A stretch of 64,000 nucleotides of DNA from assembly GCA_035496255.1 (NCBI GenBank), contig DATJEU010000070.1:1-64000 (forward strand), in the 5' to 3' direction. Numbering within the stretch: position 1 is the stretch's first letter; the number at the start of each line of letters is the position of its first letter. Positions 17,290-26,032 of this stretch are shown here, in pieces. Under the pieces are notes generated by a model. The model was not told the DNA's origin. It made no database searches and saw only the letters and a program-made list of their open reading frames with translations. A program made the translations under genes and the position numbers. The DNA comes from Gp6-AA40 sp035496255. GTDB lineage: Bacteria > Acidobacteriota > Vicinamibacteria > Vicinamibacterales > UBA2999.

Positions 17290-18642
17290 ATGTCACCTCC
17301 CAGCTCCCAAACGATCACGATCGATCCAACCGCCAATCGGGCGGCGTCGGGAGTTCGCCGCGCTGGGCGTTGGGAGTTGTCGTCGCAGACCTTTCGCGAC
17401 ATCGTCCGCGAGGCGTTCGTCGGCCTGTTGCGGAACCGCATGCGCGCGGGCCTGTCGATGCTCGGCATCTCGTGGGGCATCGTGTCCGTCGTGACGCTGC
17501 TGGCGTACGGCGAAGGCTTCAACCAGGCGCTCATCCGGGGATTTGCCGGTGCGTTCGGCGACGGCGTCACGGTCATGTTTCCCGGGCAGACGAGCATGCA
17601 GGCCGGCGGCGAGCGTGCCGGCAAGCGTCTGCACCTGCGGCTGTCGGATGGTGAAGCGGTCGGCCAGCTCCCGCTCGTCAAGGCGTGGAGTCCCGAGTAC
17701 ATGAACGAAGTCACCGTGGCCTGGGGCGCGCAGCAGGCAGGCTATCGGGCGCGGGGCGTCGCGCCGGCGTTCGCGTCGATCCGGACGCAGCCCGCGGCAA
17801 GCGGACGGTTCCTGGATTCGGAGGACGTGCGGCTCCAGCGCAAGGTGGTATTCATCGGCAGCGAGGTGGCGCGCAAGCTGTTTGGCAACACGCCGCCGGT
17901 CGGCCAGCAGGTGCGGATCAACGGGATGACGTTCGACGTCATCGGCGTCCAGAAGGAGAAGGTACAGCTCTCCAACTACGGCCGACCGGACAAGCAGAGT
18001 GTGTTCATCCCGTATACGACCGCCGGCCAGTTGTGGGACACCGAGTACATGAGCGACCTGGTCGTGCAGGTCATGGACCCGACGCTCGAGCCGCGCGCGA
18101 TGGGTCAGATCAAGGACGTCCTGGCGAAGCGCCTTCGCTTCAATCCCGTGGATGACCGTGCATTCCGTACCTTCGGTGCATCAGAGACGCAGAAGATCAC
18201 CGGCCCGATCGTCTTCGGCCTCAAGCTGGTGCTCGGGTTCATCGGCGTGCTGACGCTGGCAATCGGCGGCGTCGGCGTGATGAACATCATGTTCGTCTCG
18301 GTGAACGAACGCACACGTGAGATCGGGCTGCGCAAGGCGCTCGGCGCCCGCCGCAGCGCCATCCTGACGCAGTTCCTGCTCGAGGGGCTGGTGACGACGT
18401 TCGCCGGCGGCGCGATCGGGGTGCTGCTGTCGTACGTGCTGGCGTGGGTCGCCAGTCCGCGACCATTCCTGTCAGAGCTGCTCGACGACACCACCGGCGC
18501 CGCCGACATCTACCTGATTCTGTCGCTGCAACTGGTCGGCACGTGCACGGCAATCCTCATGGTCGTCGGACTCGTGAGCTCGTTCGTCCCGGCGCTGCGG
18601 GCGTCGCGCATGGATCCGATCGAAGCGTTGCGCTACGAATAA
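17290..18642 (+). CDS. MacB-like ABC transporter permease, second copy
   Basis: 450 residues from ATG 17290. Same architecture as the previous gene (NRMRAGLSMLGISWGIVSVVTLLAYGEG; FtsX signature ERTREIGLRKALGARRSA). The first 30 codons are odd: they are encoded by a copy of the CTCCCAA/TTGGGAG palindrome that elsewhere is intergenic. A TTG at 17377 immediately before SSQTFRDIVREAF could be the older start. Either the repeat has been captured as an N-terminal extension or the gene truly starts at the TTG. It is followed by a REP pair that could end the transcript. Confidence 0.9.
   Translation: MSPPSSQTITIDPTANRAASGVRRAGRWELSSQTFRDIVREAFVGLLRNRMRAGLSMLGISWGIVSVVTLLAYGEGFNQALIRGFAGAFGDGVTVMFPGQTSMQAGGERAGKRLHLRLSDGEAVGQLPLVKAWSPEYMNEVTVAWGAQQAGYRARGVAPAFASIRTQPAASGRFLDSEDVRLQRKVVFIGSEVARKLFGNTPPVGQQVRINGMTFDVIGVQKEKVQLSNYGRPDKQSVFIPYTTAGQLWDTEYMSDLVVQVMDPTLEPRAMGQIKDVLAKRLRFNPVDDRAFRTFGASETQKITGPIVFGLKLVLGFIGVLTLAIGGVGVMNIMFVSVNERTREIGLRKALGARRSAILTQFLLEGLVTTFAGGAIGVLLSYVLAWVASPRPFLSELLDDTTGAADIYLILSLQLVGTCTAILMVVGLVSSFVPALRASRMDPIEALRYE
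17296..17378. repeat. CTCCCAA/TTGGGAG nested palindrome, copy B (overlaps permease start)
   Basis: CCTCCCAGCTCCCAA at the left and CGTTGGGAGTT at the right, with an inner GGGAGTT. It falls in the first 30 codons of the second permease gene. Confidence 0.6.
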
Positions 18643-18648
18643 CCTGCA

Positions 18649-18719
18649 CCTGTAGGGCGCATCTTGCTTTTGAGATGCGCCACGGCGGCCGGTCTCCGAA
18701 GCAAGACCGGCCCTACAGG
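18649..18719. repeat. paired REP-type palindromes between convergent genes
   Basis: Outer arms CCTGTAGGG (18649-18657) and CCCTACAGG (18711-18719). Inside are two perfect 9-bp stems: GGCGCATCT/AGATGCGCC (18656-18681) and GGCCGGTCT/AGACCGGCC (18687-18712). The layout resembles a BIME. It lies between the stop of the permease gene and the stop of the fused E1 gene, so it may also terminate both. Confidence 0.8.
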
Positions 18720-18721
18720 TA

Positions 18722-21139
18722 CTAATACGTGACCAAGAGCCTGGCGGCGTGTTCGATTTGAGCCTCTGACGGCAGGAAGAATTCCTCGAGCGGTGGTGAA
18801 TACGGAACGGGCGTGTCGAGCGCGCCGACGATCCGCACGGGCGCGTCGAGCGACTCGAACGCTTCCTCCTGGATGATCGCGGCGAGACTCTCGCCGATCC
18901 CGCCCGTGCGCGAGTCTTCGTGGACAATCAGCACGCGATTGCAATGACGCGTCACCGCCAATACGGCATCCTTGTCGAGCGGCACGAGCGATCGCAGGTC
19001 CAGGACGCTCGCCTGAATCCCATGTGTCGCCAGCGTGGCGGCAACACGCATCGCGACGTGCACATATGCACCGTACGACACGATCGCCAGGTCGTCACCG
19101 GTACGGCGCAGCGCGGCGCGGCCGAACGGCAGCGGCGCCGGCGCTTCCGCGGCGAGCACCTGCTTGATGTGCGGGTCGCGGTAGAGGGCGATGTGTTCGT
19201 AGAAAAGGACCGGATCCGGGTCCGCCACGGCGCTCGCCAGCAGCGCGCGCGCATCCTGCGGCGTGGACGGCGCCACGATTTTCAGTCCGGGCGTCCGATA
19301 GAACCAGGGCTCGGTGTTCTGTGAGTGGTAGGGGCCGGCATGGCGCAGGCCTCCCCACGGCATGCGCACGACCATCGGGACCGAGCCGCCCCAGCGATAA
19401 CGCATCTTCGCGGCGTTGTTCACGAGCTGGTTGAAGCCGGTCGCAACGAAGTCGTTGAATTGCATCTCGCCGATCGGCCGCTGACCGGCGAGCGCCGCGC
19501 CGATGCAGACGCCGAGCACCGCCCCTTCCGCGAGTGGCGAGTTGATGATGCGGTCGCCGAACTGCTTCAGCAGCGGGCGGAGCAGCAGGAACGCGTTGCC
19601 GTACTGGCCACCGACGTCCTCGCCGTAGACGAAGACGCGCGGATCGGCGCGGAGCGCATCGGCGATGCCAAGCGCGATCGCCTCAAGAAACGTCTGGCCG
19701 CTGCGATCGAACGGCAGACCGGGTTCGCGATCGGGGAGGGGCGCGTCGAGTGCCGGCGACAGCCGTCGCTGTGGATCGAGCACTTCGACGCGTGTGCGTG
19801 GCGATTCGCCGGCAAACACTCCGGCACCAGCCGACTCCGGCTCCGGCCACGGCGCCGCGATTAGCTGCTGCGCTGCCGTGTCGACGAGCTGGATCAATTC
19901 CTCCCGCCATCGCTGCACCTCGCCCGAGGCGATGACGCCCTCCTGTTCGAGCCTTGCCGCATAGGTCGTGATCGGGTCGCGTCTGGACCAGAACTCGTAG
20001 AGCTCACGGTCCGCGTACGCGCCCCGATCGGCGAGACCCGGATAGTTCCATCCGAGTGCCGGTTCTCTTCCGAGATAGAGCATGTCGTCGTGGTGCGCGT
20101 GACCGCACATCCGCATGGCGACCAGCTCGATCAGCGTGGGTCCGAGACCCTTGCGGGCGCGCTCCGCCGCCCACGTGAACGCCGCGGCGATCGCATCCGG
20201 ATCGGTGCCGTCGATGGTGATCGCCGGAATCCCGTAACCGGCGCCCTTGTCAGCGAAGACGCGCGCCGCGGAGTTCGCCGCGACCGGCGTGGACAGCGCG
20301 GTCTGATTGTTCTCGATGCAGAAAACGATCGGCAGCTGTCGTGCCGCGCACAGGTTGATCGCCTCATGCCATTCGCCGAGCGACGATCCGCCTTCACCGA
20401 TGAACGACACGGCGATGCGATCCGAGCGGTCGCGTGAGAACGCCATCGCCATACCGGCTAACGTCAGCGCGCTGATCGCGAGCGGCGCCGACGCCGGCAG
20501 GACCCCCCACTCGAAATCGCCGGTGTGGAGATCCTTTCCTGACATCGGCGGGCCGTCTTTCCCCATTTGCGCGTTCAGTACCCGCCTGACAGCCTCGTCG
20601 ATCCCCGTGCCCTCGCGCATCGCCAACCCGACGCCAAGATCCCGGATGATCGGGCCCACCACGTCGCCGCGCCAACCGCCGTCGTCACGGTATCGAGTGC
20701 CCCGATGGAGGCGAATTGCGGTCGCATAGATCGCCTCCTGGCCCAGCGATCGGAAGCCCTTGCCCTGAAACGGCGTCTCGCGATACTTCACCTCGCTGCC
20801 GAGAAAGAACTGCTTCAGGCGGTTGTCGACGGCGCGTGTCAGCATCATGCCGCGCAGGATCTCGCGACGTTCGTCCGGGGTCAGTGAGGCGGCGATCGCT
20901 TCACGCTCGAAGAACCCGGCGCACGCGTCGCGCAGCTCACGGCGGGCGGCTGCGAGCCTCGCCGGCGCGGCGACGCGCGGCGTCGGGTCCGGCAGGTCCG
21001 AGGCATCGAGCGCGGCCAGCGCGTGGTCCAGCCGTTCGAGAAAGGTCTGTGGGTGGCTGGCGTGATCGGCGATCGGATCGACGATCGGCAACGCGAACGG
21101 AAAGCGCTCGAGGACGAACGCCATCAGCCGCTTCCGCAT
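18722..21139 (-). CDS. fused alpha/beta E1 subunit of a 2-oxoacid dehydrogenase, copy 1
   Basis: 805 residues from ATG 21139. The alpha half (about 105-450) carries the thiamine-diphosphate motif as GEGGSSLGEWHEAINLCAARQLPIVFCIENN; Glu replaces the usual Asp of GDG. The beta half (about 490-805) shows FVYGEDVGGQYGNAF, RIINSPLAEGAVLGVCIGAALAGQRPIGEMQF and LDLRSLVPLDKDAV. It decarboxylates a 2-oxoacid and acylates lipoyl-E2. The Glu variant and the long N-terminal extension of about 100 residues set it apart from the copy at 58.5 kb. E2 and E3 candidates are at 3.5-6.5 kb. A -10-like TAGTAT sits 7 bases before the ATG. Confidence 0.92.
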   Translation of the reverse strand: MRKRLMAFVLERFPFALPIVDPIADHASHPQTFLERLDHALAALDASDLPDPTPRVAAPARLAAARRELRDACAGFFEREAIAASLTPDERREILRGMMLTRAVDNRLKQFFLGSEVKYRETPFQGKGFRSLGQEAIYATAIRLHRGTRYRDDGGWRGDVVGPIIRDLGVGLAMREGTGIDEAVRRVLNAQMGKDGPPMSGKDLHTGDFEWGVLPASAPLAISALTLAGMAMAFSRDRSDRIAVSFIGEGGSSLGEWHEAINLCAARQLPIVFCIENNQTALSTPVAANSAARVFADKGAGYGIPAITIDGTDPDAIAAAFTWAAERARKGLGPTLIELVAMRMCGHAHHDDMLYLGREPALGWNYPGLADRGAYADRELYEFWSRRDPITTYAARLEQEGVIASGEVQRWREELIQLVDTAAQQLIAAPWPEPESAGAGVFAGESPRTRVEVLDPQRRLSPALDAPLPDREPGLPFDRSGQTFLEAIALGIADALRADPRVFVYGEDVGGQYGNAFLLLRPLLKQFGDRIINSPLAEGAVLGVCIGAALAGQRPIGEMQFNDFVATGFNQLVNNAAKMRYRWGGSVPMVVRMPWGGLRHAGPYHSQNTEPWFYRTPGLKIVAPSTPQDARALLASAVADPDPVLFYEHIALYRDPHIKQVLAAEAPAPLPFGRAALRRTGDDLAIVSYGAYVHVAMRVAATLATHGIQASVLDLRSLVPLDKDAVLAVTRHCNRVLIVHEDSRTGGIGESLAAIIQEEAFESLDAPVRIVGALDTPVPYSPPLEEFFLPSEAQIEHAARLLVTY

Positions 21140-21146
21140 AGGGTTG

Positions 21147-21152
21147 ATACTA
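21147..21152 (-). promoter_or_regulatory. -10-like TAGTAT, 7 bases before the fused E1 start
   Basis: On the minus strand TAGTAT is followed by CAACCCT and the ATG at 21139. There is no Shine-Dalgarno sequence. This spacing puts the transcription start at the start codon (leaderless). Confidence 0.45.
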
Positions 21153-21156
21153 AACA

Positions 21157-21195
21157 GGAATCGCCAATCACCAATCACGAATCACAAAACCCGCC
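21157..21195. repeat. short AATC(A/G)CCAATC tandem arms, partial repeat
   Basis: AATCGCCAATCACCAATCAC lies between the divergent E1 and methyltransferase genes. It looks like one arm of a decayed palindromic element related to the CTCCCAA family. No right arm is visible. Confidence 0.35.
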
Positions 21196-21196
21196 C

Positions 21197-22117
21197 GTGG
21201 ACACACATTTCAAAGGCTGGGCCAAGCCAGGACCGATTCCGCCGGGTGCGCGGGCGGCGCCGGATGTGCCGGACACCGAAACGCTCGACGCGATCAGCGG
21301 CCATTACCGCATTTATCAACTCCGCGACGGCCATCGCTTCTCCACTGACGATGTGGCGACCGCCTGGTATGGCACGACGTGGGTGCCGGTGGCGCGACAG
21401 GTACTGGATCTCGGCTCGGGCATCGGGTCGGTGGGAATGATTGCCGCCTGGCGCCTGCAGGGGGCGCGCTTCATCACGATCGAGGCGCAGGGCGAGAGCG
21501 TCAGGCTGGCGCGGAAGTCGGCGGCGTACAACGGCCTGCTCGATCGGTACGAGATCAGGCACGGTGACTTTCGCAACAGCGCCCGGCTGGAGACGAGTGC
21601 TGCAAGCGACTCTGGTGAGGCCCTACTGAAGCCGGGCCCTCCGGGTTCCTCCGGTGAGCCGGACGCTGCAAGTGTTCTGCGCGAGGACGAGCGATTCGAC
21701 CTGGTGCTCGGCAGTCCACCGTATTTTCCGACCGGCACGGGTATCGAAGGCGATCACCCGCAGAAGGTCGCGTGCCGCTTCGAGCTGCGTGGGGATATCG
21801 TCGACTATGCGCGTGTGGCCGCCGTCCATCTCGAGGCGGGCGGGCTGTTCGCGTGTGTGTTCCCCGAAGAACAACGCGAGCGTGTCGAACGGGCGGCGTC
21901 ATCCGCATCGCTTACGATCGTCCGCCGGCGTCCCGTCGTGTTCCGCGAAGGTGAGCCGCCGCTGATTACCTTGTTCGCGATGATGCGGGCCGGTGATCTA
22001 CCGGAGCGGATGCGCGACCGTACGTGGACCGAGCCGCCGCTGATCATTCGATCCGTTGACGGCTCGATTCATCCCGAGTACGCGGCGGTCAAGCTCGCAG
22101 TCGGGTTTCCGCCGTAG
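21197..22117 (+). CDS. TrmN6-like methyltransferase
   Basis: 306 residues from a GTG at 21197; upstream codons belong to a repeat. SAM-binding motif VLDLGSGIGSVGMIAA (about 73-88), then the catalytic motif FDLVLGSPPYFPTGTG, which is the N/D/S-PPY motif of N6-adenine methyltransferases that act on tRNA (TrmN6/YfiC group), with Ser instead of Asn. Between these motifs there is a low-complexity insert (EALLKPGPPGSSGEPD, bases about 21617-21665) with palindromic DNA. RNA substrate is inferred from the family; a protein or rRNA target is possible. Confidence 0.8.
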   Translation: MDTHFKGWAKPGPIPPGARAAPDVPDTETLDAISGHYRIYQLRDGHRFSTDDVATAWYGTTWVPVARQVLDLGSGIGSVGMIAAWRLQGARFITIEAQGESVRLARKSAAYNGLLDRYEIRHGDFRNSARLETSAASDSGEALLKPGPPGSSGEPDAASVLREDERFDLVLGSPPYFPTGTGIEGDHPQKVACRFELRGDIVDYARVAAVHLEAGGLFACVFPEEQRERVERAASSASLTIVRRRPVVFREGEPPLITLFAMMRAGDLPERMRDRTWTEPPLIIRSVDGSIHPEYAAVKLAVGFPP

Positions 22118-22123
22118 AGGCGA

Positions 22124-22192
22124 ACTCCCAACTCCCAATTGGATCCTGAGCCAACTCCCAAGGCAGGGCTCGGAAAATTGGGAGTTGGGAGT
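22124..22192. repeat. CTCCCAA/TTGGGAG nested palindrome, copy C (best copy)
   Basis: ACTCCCAACTCCCAATT (22124-22140) and AATTGGGAGTTGGGAGT (22176-22192) form a perfect 17-bp inverted repeat separated by 35 bases, which contain one more CCAACTCCCAA arm. It sits between the stops of two convergent genes and probably ends both transcripts. Confidence 0.85.
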
Positions 22193-22198
22193 CGGGTG

Positions 22199-23275
22199 TT
22201 ACACAGGCTGTTTCGCGTTCATCGCAGCCGTGATCGCCGTGGACATGTCGGCGGTGGTCGCCTTGCCACCGAGGTCCGGTGTCTTGACGTTCCCGTCCGC
22301 GAGCACCACTTCGATCGACTTCAGAATGCGATCGTGCGCCGCACGTTCGCCGAGATGATCCAGCATCATCGCGCCGGCCCAGATCGACGCGATCGGGTTG
22401 GCAATCCCCTTGCCCGCGATGTCCGGCGCCGAGCCGTGGATCGGCTCGAACATCGACGGCGTCGTCCGATCGGGATTGAGGTTGGCGCCCGGCGCCACCC
22501 CGAGGCTGCCGGAGATCGCCGACCCGATGTCGGTGAGAATGTCGCCGAACAGGTTCGAGGCGACGATGACGTCGAGCGTGTGCGGGTGCGTCACCATGCG
22601 CGCGCACAAGGCATCGACGTGGTACTTCTTCAGCTCGACGTGCGGAAAGTCCTTGGCGACGTCGGCGACGACCTCGTCCCACAGCACCATCGCATGCTGC
22701 AGTGCGTTCGACTTCGTCGCGCTCGCCAGCATCTTGCGCGGCCGTGTTTCGGCAAGCCTGAACGCGTAGCGCGCGATCCGCTCGATGCCGTGGCGCGTGA
22801 AGACGCCGGTCTGTTCTGCCAGCTCCTGCGGCGTGCCGCGGTGCAGCCGGCCGCCCATGCCGCAGTATTCGCCCTCGGAGTTTTCGCGCACGCAGATCAG
22901 GTCGATGTCGGCCGCGCCCCGATTCGCGAGCGGGGACGTGATTCCCGGCATCAGTTTCATCGGCCGCAGGTTGACGTACTGTCCGAGCTGCTGGCGCAGC
23001 GGCAGAATCAGTTCGCGTGCCGAGACCGCGTCCGACACCCGCGGATCGCCGATCGCCCCCAGGTAGATGGCGTCGAACTTCATCAACTGGTCGATGCCAT
23101 CCGCGTCCATCATCCGGCCGGTCTGCAGGTAGTAATCACAGCCCCAGGGGACGGCGCTGAAATCGAGCCGGAACCCTCCCTGATCCGCGGCGACGCGCAG
23201 CACATCGATGCCGGCGGGGATCACTTCCTTGCCAATGCCGTCGCCGGCAATCACTGCGATGCGGTAGGTCGTCAT
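22199..23275 (-). CDS. isocitrate/isopropylmalate dehydrogenase family enzyme (tartrate or D-malate dehydrogenase type)
   Basis: 358 residues from ATG 23275 (MTTYRIAVIAGDGIGKEVI). Family motifs: GDPRVSDAVSARELILPLRQQLGQYVNLRP for substrate contacts, ENSEGEYCGMGG, and NLFGDILTDIGSAISGSLGVAPGANLNP with the metal-binding aspartates, then FEPIHGSAPDIAGKGIANP. The ENSEGEY motif and the length of about 358 match tartrate/D-malate dehydrogenases better than LeuB. Reaction: NAD-dependent oxidative decarboxylation of a 2-hydroxyacid. LeuB cannot be excluded, but no leu genes are near. It shares the minus strand with an SSS symporter and a P1 peptidase upstream. Confidence 0.88.
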   Translation of the reverse strand: MTTYRIAVIAGDGIGKEVIPAGIDVLRVAADQGGFRLDFSAVPWGCDYYLQTGRMMDADGIDQLMKFDAIYLGAIGDPRVSDAVSARELILPLRQQLGQYVNLRPMKLMPGITSPLANRGAADIDLICVRENSEGEYCGMGGRLHRGTPQELAEQTGVFTRHGIERIARYAFRLAETRPRKMLASATKSNALQHAMVLWDEVVADVAKDFPHVELKKYHVDALCARMVTHPHTLDVIVASNLFGDILTDIGSAISGSLGVAPGANLNPDRTTPSMFEPIHGSAPDIAGKGIANPIASIWAGAMMLDHLGERAAHDRILKSIEVVLADGNVKTPDLGGKATTADMSTAITAAMNAKQPV

Positions 23276-23358
23276 ACTCAGGGCTCTGTCCTTCCCAATG
23301 TCGCCAGCTCGAACGTTTTCTCGATCGTCGTCGGTACGTCGCCAGCGTGGCCAGCTCA

Positions 23359-24744
23359 CTATTTTGTCCGAATCAGGAGCGCGGCTGCGAACACGACGGC
23401 CGCGGCGGCGATTCCCGTGAGTGACGGGTCCAGCCACCACGCCGGGGCATGCGGCGTGAACTGGACCGCGATGGCGGTGGTGATTCCGGCCGCGATCGAC
23501 GCCAGTGCGGCGCCGGTGGTCGCGCGCCTGACGTAGAGGCCGCCGACGATCGGCACGAACAGGCTGACGCCGAGCAGCGTGTAGAAGATCTGCAGTGCGC
23601 CAACCACGGTCTGGAGTTTGAACGCCAGCAGGACACCGCCGATGCCGCCGGCCAGCGCGGCGCCGCGCGCCACGCGCAACAACTGCGCGTCGGTCGCATC
23701 CGGGTGCAGGAAGCGCTTGTAGAGATCCTTCGAGAGCGACGTGGACAGCATGAACAGAATGGCGTCACACGTGCTGACTTCTGCCGAGTACACAGCGGCT
23801 AACGCCAGCGCGCTGATCGATGCCGGGAGCTGTTCGATCATCACCGTCGGCAGTACCTGGTTGATGTCGCCGATCCCGGGGTGCGTCACGGCCGCCGCCA
23901 TGCCGAGCAACGCCGGCACGACTCCAAACACCGCCTGGACGACGGCTTGCGCACCGATTCCGACGCGTACGACCCGCTCGCTGGCGGCGCCGTACGCCTT
24001 CTGCAGCAGGCCGGGCGACACGATGAACGCCGGCCCGAGCAACAGCAGGAATGTCCATCCGGATCGCGGCCCGGCGGAGTACAGCGGATCGCCGAATGTC
24101 GATGGAACGTTGCCGGACGTCAGCGCGGACAGACCGCCGAGCGGGACGAGGACGACGAATGCGGCCACGGTGAAGCCAATCAGCTTCACCGCCAGTTCGA
24201 CGGTGTTGACCCACGCCGAGCTGAGCAGGCCCCCGGCGACGAAGTAAACGGTGACCACGACCGCGCTTGCCGCGATCCCGATCTCGCGCGGGATGTGACC
24301 GACGACGGCGAGAATGGCGGCGCCGCCAATCAGTTGCCCCGCGAAAATCGCGAGCGTTCCGAACCAGATCAGTACGGCGATGATGCCGCGGACGTGGCGG
24401 TCGTACCGCAGTTCGAGATAGTCGCCGGCCGTGTACAGGTTATGCCGCGCGGCGATTCGCCAGATGCGCGGGCCGACGAACGTCGCCAGCACCACCGATC
24501 CGATTGCTGCCGATCCATTCCACCACCAGGCGCTGATCCCGTCGCGATACGCGACGCTTGCGGCGCCGATGGTCGTGCCCGCACCGATGTTGGCCGCAAG
24601 CACCGTCGAAAAGAGCAGCGGCACGTTGAGGGATCGGCCGGCGACGAAGAAGTCGGCGCTGCCGCGGACCCGGCGTGCGATCCAGATGCCCACCGCGATC
24701 AGCGCGGCGGAATAGACGATCAGAAGCGTGAGGTGGAGGCTCAA
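23359..24744 (-). CDS. sodium:solute symporter (SSS family)
   Basis: 461 residues, TTG start at 24744, three bases after the P1 peptidase stop. About 13 membrane segments. Family signature near the N-terminus: SADFFVAGRSLNVPLLFSTVLAANIGAGTTIGAASVAYRDG, as in SSS transporters with the Na2-site region. The solute is unknown; the peptidase upstream releases amino acids, so an amino-acid or carboxylate role is possible. It ends 83 bases before the dehydrogenase start. Confidence 0.9.
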   Translation of the reverse strand: MSLHLTLLIVYSAALIAVGIWIARRVRGSADFFVAGRSLNVPLLFSTVLAANIGAGTTIGAASVAYRDGISAWWWNGSAAIGSVVLATFVGPRIWRIAARHNLYTAGDYLELRYDRHVRGIIAVLIWFGTLAIFAGQLIGGAAILAVVGHIPREIGIAASAVVVTVYFVAGGLLSSAWVNTVELAVKLIGFTVAAFVVLVPLGGLSALTSGNVPSTFGDPLYSAGPRSGWTFLLLLGPAFIVSPGLLQKAYGAASERVVRVGIGAQAVVQAVFGVVPALLGMAAAVTHPGIGDINQVLPTVMIEQLPASISALALAAVYSAEVSTCDAILFMLSTSLSKDLYKRFLHPDATDAQLLRVARGAALAGGIGGVLLAFKLQTVVGALQIFYTLLGVSLFVPIVGGLYVRRATTGAALASIAAGITTAIAVQFTPHAPAWWLDPSLTGIAAAAVVFAAALLIRTK

Positions 24745-24747
24745 ACA

Positions 24748-25833
24748 CTACTTCACGCGGGCAGGGACGGTTCCGAGGTCGCGCGCAGCCGGCAATCCGC
24801 CGAGCGCTTGGGCCTTGCTCACGGCGCGGACGATTGCTTCCGCGACCACATCGGCCGCCAGCGCGCCGACGATCGTCGGGTTGGTGGCGCCGGTCCAGCG
24901 GCCGGTTGCCAGCGTGAACACCGTGTCACCGTCGCCGACGGTGTGTGCCGGCGCAATCGCTCTCGCAAGCCCATCGTCGGCCATGATCGCGACGCGGTTG
25001 ATTTCGGCCTTGGTCATCTTCGCGTTGGTCGCGACCACCGCGATCGTGGTGTTGGCGCCTGCACGCGGGGCGGCGGCACGATCGAGCGCACCGGTGCGAA
25101 TCTGCGTGCGCGCATCGAGGAGAGTCTTGCCGTCGGGTCCGCGCATGCCGGCGACGACACGGCCGGTCTCTGGATCGATCACGTCACCCGATGCGTTGAC
25201 GGCGACGATCGCTGCAACCACGAGGCCGCTCGGCAGCGTCATCGACGCCGTGCCGATGCCGCCCTTCATCGCGCCCGCGGCGCCGCCCATCTTGCCGACG
25301 GTCGCACCCGCGCCCGCCCCGACGTTACCTTCCCGCACCGGTCCTGAACTGGCGCCAGACGCCGCGCGATAGCCGCAGTCCGCGTCTGGCCGGATGGTTG
25401 GATTTCCGCCGAACGGCAAATCGAAGAGGATCGCCGCCGGCACGATCGGGACGACACCCGCGGATCCGACCTTCCAGCCGGTCTTGTGTTCCTCGAGGTA
25501 CTTCATCACGCCGGTCGCCGCATCCAGTCCGTACGCCGACCCGCCGGAAAGGACGATGGCGTTCACCTGGTCGACCATGTTCGTCGGGTCGAGCAGATCC
25601 GTCTCGCGCGTGCCGGGCGCACCACCTCGCTGCGACACGCCGCCAGTGGCGCCCACGCCATCCACCATGACAACGGTGCAGCCGGTCGGCCGGCCGCTCA
25701 TCGTGAACTGTCCGACCTTGATGCCGGTCACCGCGGTGATGCCCGGCGACGGCCGCGTCGGCGCTGACTGGCTGGCGGCGTGCGCTGCAACCCCTGCAAT
25801 GGCCGCCGCGATGACGGTGATGAAGATTCGCAT
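24748..25833 (-). CDS. P1-family (DmpA-like) self-processing aminopeptidase, exported
   Basis: 361 residues from ATG 25833 with GGGAGG upstream. A clear signal peptide (MRIFITVIAAAIAGVAAHA) sends it to the periplasm. The family core is visible: GITAVTGIKVGQFT, CTVVMVDGVGATGGVSQRGGAPGTRETDLL, VNAIVLSGGSAYGLDAATGVM, GNVGAGAGATVG and KGGIGTAS near the autocleavage region. Members cut themselves to make an N-terminal Ser/Thr nucleophile and hydrolyse N-terminal amino acids or beta-peptides. Coupled with the downstream symporter, it may feed peptide-derived amino acids into the cell. Confidence 0.9.
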   Translation of the reverse strand: MRIFITVIAAAIAGVAAHAASQSAPTRPSPGITAVTGIKVGQFTMSGRPTGCTVVMVDGVGATGGVSQRGGAPGTRETDLLDPTNMVDQVNAIVLSGGSAYGLDAATGVMKYLEEHKTGWKVGSAGVVPIVPAAILFDLPFGGNPTIRPDADCGYRAASGASSGPVREGNVGAGAGATVGKMGGAAGAMKGGIGTASMTLPSGLVVAAIVAVNASGDVIDPETGRVVAGMRGPDGKTLLDARTQIRTGALDRAAAPRAGANTTIAVVATNAKMTKAEINRVAIMADDGLARAIAPAHTVGDGDTVFTLATGRWTGATNPTIVGALAADVVAEAIVRAVSKAQALGGLPAARDLGTVPARVK

Positions 25834-25856
25834 GAATGCCTCCCGTCCTGGAGATA

Positions 25857-26032
25857 ACTGAGGAGACGCAGACGACGGTTTCACAGGAGAAACCGAGCAA
25901 TGGAGACGAACGGAGTCCCGGCGGGCTTGCGGGGCGTACACCGCTGTGCCGCCTGCGGCGGCACGCCGACAGCTCTCCGTTCGTTTCCGTTGCTCCGTTC
26001 CTCCTGTTGCCCCGTTACTTAGGTGCCCTCCG
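25857..26032. repeat. CTCCGTTCG-type intergenic repeat, copy 1
   Basis: Between the P1 peptidase and panC genes. GGAGACGAACGGAG (25902-25915) pairs with CTCCGTTCGTTTCC (25975-25988, one mismatch); the loop holds a second GC-rich hairpin. The run CTCCGTTCGTTTCCGTT recurs with one change at 43679-43695, showing a family. Confidence 0.65.

Noticed and set aside
22199..23275. 3-isopropylmalate dehydrogenase (leuB)
   Set aside because: ENSEGEYCGMGG and GDPRVSDAVSARELILPLRQQ fit the tartrate/D-malate group better, and no leu genes are near; kept as an alternative.
22139..25347. Two plus-strand open frames of 465 and 488 codons opposite the dehydrogenase, symporter and peptidase genes
   Set aside because: Arg- and Asp-rich with no motifs; the minus-strand genes have complete family signatures.
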